Source of the DNA: Bosea sp. 685
GTDB lineage: Bacteria; Pseudomonadota; Alphaproteobacteria; Rhizobiales; Beijerinckiaceae
Assembly: GCF_031884435.1 (NCBI RefSeq)
Contig: NZ_CP134779.1
Coordinates: 744,001 to 808,000 of the forward strand
Direction of reading: 5' to 3'
DNA length: 64,000 bases
This document shows positions 59,828-64,000 of this stretch, piece by piece (within the stretch, counting starts at the first letter, position 1; every line of letters begins with the position of its first letter). The position numbers and the translations under genes are program-made. The notes beneath the pieces are model-generated. The model made no database searches, was not told the origin of the DNA, and saw only the letters and a program-made list of their open reading frames with translations.

Positions 59828-61038
59828 CGCAGAGAGCCTGTCGAGGACGGGTTTCGGAAGCCGCGCGCCGCGCTGACCGGCACGACGAGGATGCCCTTGG
59901 CCTCGAGCGACTGGGCCCAGCGCGCGATCCGCTCGATCGAGACGGGCAGGGCGCTCGCCGAGGCGATGACGATGCCCTGCTCGCGCGCCAGCGCTTCCAG
60001 CATGGCGAGTTCCTTGTCGATCGCGTCGGCCCGGGCGACCGTGTCGATGACGCGATCGACCTTCATCGCCGGGATCTGGGCGCGCGTGGCCGAGGTCGCG
60101 AGCAGGCTGCGCGAGGAGGAGCCGTCATCGACGACGATGAGCCCGCGTCCGGAGATCTCGCGCAGGATCGGCGAGAGCGCGGCGTCGTCCGCGGTCAGGC
60201 GCCCGCCGAGGAAATTGACGATGCCGACATAGCCGGTGAAGCGCCCGAGCACCCATTGCAGCCGGTCGATATTCTCAGCCGCCTTCGGGCCGGTCAGCAG
60301 GGTTTGCGGGCCAGGGTCGTTGTCGGGATAGTCGAACGGCTCCATCGGCACCTGGAGGAAGATCTCGTGGCCCTCGCCGCGCGCACGCTGGACCGTGCGC
60401 TCCAGCTCCGGACCATAGGGCGCGAAGGCCAGCGACACCGCGCCCGGCAATTTGGCGATGGCGTCGGCAGTGCCGCTCTGGCTGATGCCGAGGCCGCCGA
60501 CGAGGAGGGCTATCCGCCCTGCCGGCTTGGTCGTGGGCTGCGGCCCGAGCGGGCGGGCATAGATCTGGGCGGGCGTCGCGCCGTCGGGGCCGGTCTTCGG
60601 CAGCAGGCCGTAGCGCGTGCGCTCGACCAGCCGGCTGTCGGGGGAGGGGGCGAGCTTTATCGTCGCAGGGCTGTCGGGAATGGTGATGACGATCGAGCCA
60701 GGCGCTTCCGCGCCTGCGCCCGGGCGCACCACGGTCACGCCGGCTTCGGTTTCTAGCTGACTGGCGCTGGCCTGGGTCCGGAGTTCCGGAGTGGAAGTCG
60801 TCGGAGCGGACGATGAGGCTTGCGATTGGGGGCTACGCTTTTCGATCAGCGCCGTCGCCATCGGCTCGCCGCCATCGGGATCGCGGCGCGTCGCGATGAG
60901 GAGCAGGAGAGCGATGACCGCAAGGCCCACAGCGCCGCTTGCCCCCATGGCAAGCCAAAGGCCCCATGGTTTGCCATGAGGCGCGGGGCGATTCTGGCCG
61001 AGCGGCCGATTGAGCTCGGTGAGCGGCGTTCCGGCCAA
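59824..61038 (-). CDS. Divergent polysaccharide deacetylase family protein (YibQ/DUF610-like)
   Basis: A 404-residue protein with one N-terminal transmembrane anchor (about 26-48), a Ser/Thr/Pro-rich linker to about 175, and a C-terminal deacetylase-like barrel (RIALLVGGLGISQ, LAFAPYGPELE, EIFLQVPMEPFDYP, VNFLGGRLT). The metal residues of true NodB enzymes are altered, as in this family. Its role in the envelope is unproven, but co-location with envC and ctpA points to cell wall or division. Confidence 0.9.
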   Translation of the reverse strand: MAGTPLTELNRPLGQNRPAPHGKPWGLWLAMGASGAVGLAVIALLLLIATRRDPDGGEPMATALIEKRSPQSQASSSAPTTSTPELRTQASASQLETEAGVTVVRPGAGAEAPGSIVITIPDSPATIKLAPSPDSRLVERTRYGLLPKTGPDGATPAQIYARPLGPQPTTKPAGRIALLVGGLGISQSGTADAIAKLPGAVSLAFAPYGPELERTVQRARGEGHEIFLQVPMEPFDYPDNDPGPQTLLTGPKAAENIDRLQWVLGRFTGYVGIVNFLGGRLTADDAALSPILREISGRGLIVVDDGSSSRSLLATSATRAQIPAMKVDRVIDTVARADAIDKELAMLEALAREQGIVIASASALPVSIERIARWAQSLEAKGILVVPVSAARGFRNPSSTGSLR

Positions 61039-61209
61039 GGGCAGCCGTCCTCAGCTAAGAGAGCAAAGACTTTAAGCAAGCATGCCGGTCCCCGAGAGCG
61101 AGTCCGGTTCCCGGCAGCATGATCGCGCGGCCCGAATCAACGGCCCGCGCGCCTAGTCTTGTCGTGTGGCGAGCCGCGCGTCGAGTGCCGGGCGGCGCGT
61201 CTCCCGTGC

Positions 61210-62556
61210 TCAGTTCGGCTTCGGCGCCTCGGGGGCCGGCGTCGGCGCGGGTGCGGCGGCGTCCTTCTTGACGCCGCGCAGCAGGTCGAGTGCCGCGATC
61301 AGCTGCGTATCCTTCAACGGATCGTTGGGCACGTAGGAGGCCGAGCCGGACTGCTCTTCCTTGCCGTCGACCGTCTTGAGATGGCCCTTGAGGGAGGCCT
61401 CGCCCTTGCTTTCGCCGAGCTTGTCCTTGAGCTCGGCTGGGATCTCCTGCGCGACCTCGACATCGGGCGTGATGCCCTTGGCCTGGATCGAGTTGCCCGA
61501 CGGCGTGTAGTAGCGCGCCGTGGTCAGGCGCAGGCCGCCATTGGCGCCGAGCGGGATCACGGTCTGGACCGAGCCCTTGCCGAAGGAACGCGTGCCCATG
61601 ATGGTCGCGCGCTTATGGTCCTGCAGCGCGCCGGCGACGATTTCGGCCGCCGAGGCGGAGGAGCCGTTGATCAGCACGACGACGGGCTTGCCCTTGGTCA
61701 GGTCGCCGCCCGGCTTGGCGTTGAAGACCTGGGTCTCCTCGGCGTTGCGGCCGCGCGTCGAGACGATCTTGCCACGCTCGAGGAAGGCGTTGGAGACCAG
61801 CACGGACTGGTCGAGACGGCCGCCGCGATTGTTGCGAAGGTCGATGACGTAGCCCTTGATCTTGTCCTTGCCGATCTCGCTGTTGACCTTCTCGATGCCC
61901 TTGCGCAGGCCGTCATAGGTCTGCTCGCTGAAGGTGCCGATGCGGATATAGCCGACGTCGTTTTCGACGCGTTCCTCGACAGCCGGCACCACGATGGTGG
62001 TGCGGGTCAGGGTGAATTCGAGCGGATCGGTCTTGCCCGGGCGCTCGATCTTGAGCTTGACCTGGGTGTTGATGATACCGCGCATCTTCTCGACCGCCTG
62101 GGTCAGGCTCAGGCCCTTGACCTCGTCGCCGTCGATCTGGCGGATGATGTCGTTGGAGAGGATGCCGGCCTTGGAGGCGGGCGTGTCGCGGATCGGCTTG
62201 GCGACCTTGAGGACGCCGTCCTCCATCGTCACTTCGATGCCGAGCCCGCCGAACTGACCGCGCATGTCGGTGTCCATGTCGCGGAAGCTCTTGGCGTCGA
62301 GATAGCCCGAATGCGGATCGAGCGAGGAGACCATGCCGTTGATGGCGGCTTCGATCAGCTTCTGTTCATCCGGCTTCTCGACATAATCGGTGCGGATCTT
62401 CTCGAAGATGTCACCGAACAGGTTGAGACTGCGATAAACCTCGGCGGAGGCCGCGACCGCGCTGGTCGAGGTGAACAGCTTTGTCTGGGTGACCAGACCG
62501 GTCAGGCCGGCGCCCATGACCGCACCGGCGAAAACGAGGGAAACCTTGCGCATCAT
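61210..62556 (-). CDS. ctpA: C-terminal processing peptidase CtpA (S41)
   Basis: A 448-residue periplasmic protease. The start MMRKVSLVFAGAVMG overlaps the envC stop by 4 nt and gives a signal anchor. A PDZ domain lies at about 100-180 (GGLGIEV, ASKAGI). The catalytic Ser is S302 (GSSASAAEI) and Lys K327 (SFGKGSV). The C terminus is rich in Pro and Ala. It acts on periplasmic and cell-wall-associated proteins. Confidence 0.95.
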   Translation of the reverse strand: MMRKVSLVFAGAVMGAGLTGLVTQTKLFTSTSAVAASAEVYRSLNLFGDIFEKIRTDYVEKPDEQKLIEAAINGMVSSLDPHSGYLDAKSFRDMDTDMRGQFGGLGIEVTMEDGVLKVAKPIRDTPASKAGILSNDIIRQIDGDEVKGLSLTQAVEKMRGIINTQVKLKIERPGKTDPLEFTLTRTTIVVPAVEERVENDVGYIRIGTFSEQTYDGLRKGIEKVNSEIGKDKIKGYVIDLRNNRGGRLDQSVLVSNAFLERGKIVSTRGRNAEETQVFNAKPGGDLTKGKPVVVLINGSSASAAEIVAGALQDHKRATIMGTRSFGKGSVQTVIPLGANGGLRLTTARYYTPSGNSIQAKGITPDVEVAQEIPAELKDKLGESKGEASLKGHLKTVDGKEEQSGSASYVPNDPLKDTQLIAALDLLRGVKKDAAAPAPTPAPEAPKPN

Positions 62557-63980
62557 CCGCGAACCTTTTCGCCTTGCGGTTTCGTCCACCACGGCGTCGG
62601 ATCGACCGAAACGCCGTCTTTTCTGAACTCTATATAAAGAACCGGTTGCCCGGTTCCAGAACCTACGATCGTCGCGGCAGCTTCCGACGTTTCGCCCATC
62701 ACCGCAACCGGTTCTCCCGCGAGGACGAACTGATTCAGCGATACGTCGATGCGCTGCATTCCGGCCAGCAGCAGATAGTACCCCCCGCCGGCATTCAGGA
62801 TCAAGAGTTGCCCGAAGGAGCGGAAGGGACCCGCATAAACCACCCAAGCGTCCGAAGGCGCCGAAACTAGGGCGTTGGGGCGCGTACTCACAGATATTCC
62901 ACGCGTCGTGCCGCCTGCGCCGTCACTTTCGCCGAAACCACGCAATTGTGATCCCGCCGCCGGCAGGGGAAGCAAGCCCCGTGCCTCGGCGAAGGCGATC
63001 TTGGGCGCGAGCCGTGCGGGGTCCTTGAAGGCGAGTGCGGCCATGCGCTGGCGCTGCTCGCGGGTTTCCGATTCGAGGGCCTGGCGCGCGGTCTCGGCGG
63101 CGCGATTGGCCGTCGAGATCTCTTTTTCCATGCGTTCGACGAAATCGCGCAGGGAGCGCGCCTGCGCCGCGAGCTCGCCACTGACGCTGCGCTGCTCCTC
63201 GACGTCGCGTGCGGCGCCCGCCTCGCGCTCGCGCCTGGCTTCGATCAGCGAGGCCAGGCGCTGGCGTTCCGTCGCCAGCCCTTCCAATTCGGTGCTGATC
63301 GCCTTGCGGTCGCCGGTGATGTTCTCGCGCAGGCGCACCAGTTCGCCGAGATCGGAACCCAGGATCTCGATCTCCTGGCGCAGATCGGGCACGACCGCGC
63401 CCAGCAGCATCGAGGCCCGCACCGCCTCCAGAATATCCTCCGGGCTCACCAGCACCGCCGGCGGCGGACGCCGGCCGATGCGCTGCAGCGCCGCCAGCAC
63501 TTCGGAGATCAAGCCGCGCCGGCCTTCGAGCGAACGCCGGATCGCCGCTTCGCTGGATTGCAGCAGGCCCAGCCTGTCCTCGATCGCGCCGATGCGCCGC
63601 TCGACGGCCTGGGTGCGCTGCGTCGCCTCGAGCAGGGCCTTGTTGAGGGCGGCGCGGTCGGCGCGGATGCCGGCGATCTCCGCCTCCAGCCTGCCGCGCG
63701 CCTCGACATTGCCGGCCAGGCGCTCCTCGATGGCCTTGAGCTCGGCCTCGCGGGCCTGTTTCTCGACCTGCTTGGCCTGTGCCTCGCGGGTCAATTGCTC
63801 GGGGTCGGGGGATTGAGCGGCGGCTGGGAGAGAGGCGATGAACAGGGCCAGTGACAGGCCAGCAAAGGCTTTGCGGGCCAGCCTGCAGGATGCGCGGAAG
63901 CCTTTATCCGATGGCATGCCTCGATGCCACGAGCGGGCCGGGCTGCGACATCCGCGAATCAGGGGCCGGAATAGTCTCAT
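62553..63980 (-). CDS. envC: Murein hydrolase activator EnvC-like protein
   Basis: A 475-residue periplasmic protein. After a long basic leader and a signal (AGLSLALFIASLPAAAQ around 40-56) comes a coiled coil from about 58 to 300 (Gln/Glu/Arg/Ala-rich). A C-terminal LytM-like domain follows (about 345-470). The metal His/Asp residues are degenerate (LLLLAG where enzymes have HxH), as expected for an activator of amidases and not a peptidase. A downstream ATG (MPSDKG) is a possible start. It heads the operon with ctpA. Confidence 0.9.
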   Translation of the reverse strand: MRLFRPLIRGCRSPARSWHRGMPSDKGFRASCRLARKAFAGLSLALFIASLPAAAQSPDPEQLTREAQAKQVEKQAREAELKAIEERLAGNVEARGRLEAEIAGIRADRAALNKALLEATQRTQAVERRIGAIEDRLGLLQSSEAAIRRSLEGRRGLISEVLAALQRIGRRPPPAVLVSPEDILEAVRASMLLGAVVPDLRQEIEILGSDLGELVRLRENITGDRKAISTELEGLATERQRLASLIEARREREAGAARDVEEQRSVSGELAAQARSLRDFVERMEKEISTANRAAETARQALESETREQRQRMAALAFKDPARLAPKIAFAEARGLLPLPAAGSQLRGFGESDGAGGTTRGISVSTRPNALVSAPSDAWVVYAGPFRSFGQLLILNAGGGYYLLLAGMQRIDVSLNQFVLAGEPVAVMGETSEAAATIVGSGTGQPVLYIEFRKDGVSVDPTPWWTKPQGEKVRG

Positions 63981-64000
63981 GCGCGATGATAGGGGTGTCC

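Noticed and set aside
62553..63980. EnvC-like protein as an active M23 endopeptidase
   Set aside because: The metal-binding His/Asp residues of the LytM domain are not present, so an activator role fits better.

Overview
The window looks like a piece of chromosome from a high-GC alphaproteobacterium, most probably Hyphomicrobiales and perhaps Bosea-like. This rests on codon and base composition, an envC-ctpA-YibQ-rppH gene string, CtrA-type boxes, and dispersed palindromic repeats of the kind common in that order. The genus is inference. No sequence database was searched.

Left part (1-18.2 kb). The left edge holds the N-terminal half of a giant secreted DUF4347/cadherin-like protein with two CtrA-like boxes upstream. 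Next come a LivKHMGF ABC importer operon (livF carries a frameshift), a TetR regulator, and a phenylacetate catabolic cluster: paaX, paaABCDE, paaK-paaI-paaG and paaZ. A nearly identical 20-nt TetR-type operator sits before livK and between paaG and paaZ, which ties the importer to the paa genes. The paaA promoter lies inside a long inverted repeat. The beta-oxidation genes paaF, paaH and paaJ are not here.

Middle (18.4-42.5 kb). After an exported alpha/beta hydrolase and its divergent OhrR-like MarR gene comes an unusual catabolic island. It has a family-5 binding protein with a penicillin-acylase-family amidase; an SDR, an OtnC-like decarboxylase and an OtnK-like kinase; a split transketolase (second half frameshifted); a GntR/FadR regulator; a polyamine-type ABC importer transcribed with both subunits of an N,N-dimethylformamidase-like enzyme; a class III aminotransferase with an AroE-like dehydrogenase; and a second family-5 binding protein with DppBC-like permeases but no ATPases, ending at an IS3-family remnant. 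A shared motif close to GATATATCATATATTC lies at four promoters of this island, so it is probably one regulon under the local GntR protein. I do not recognise the pathway as a described system.

Right part (42.5-64 kb). A sugar-type cluster (oxidoreductase, TIM-barrel epimerase, MalEFG-like importer without ATPase, HSL-type esterase, GntR regulator) is followed by tRNA-Arg(ACG). Next comes a BKACE/hydroxyacyl dehydrogenase operon with a LivK/LivH importer whose LivM, LivG and LivF are one 841-residue polypeptide, a divergent GntR gene and an SDR. Palindromic repeats of two families fill the gaps of this operon. The last 5 kb is conserved core: hisE, rppH, a YibQ-like deacetylase-fold protein, ctpA and envC.
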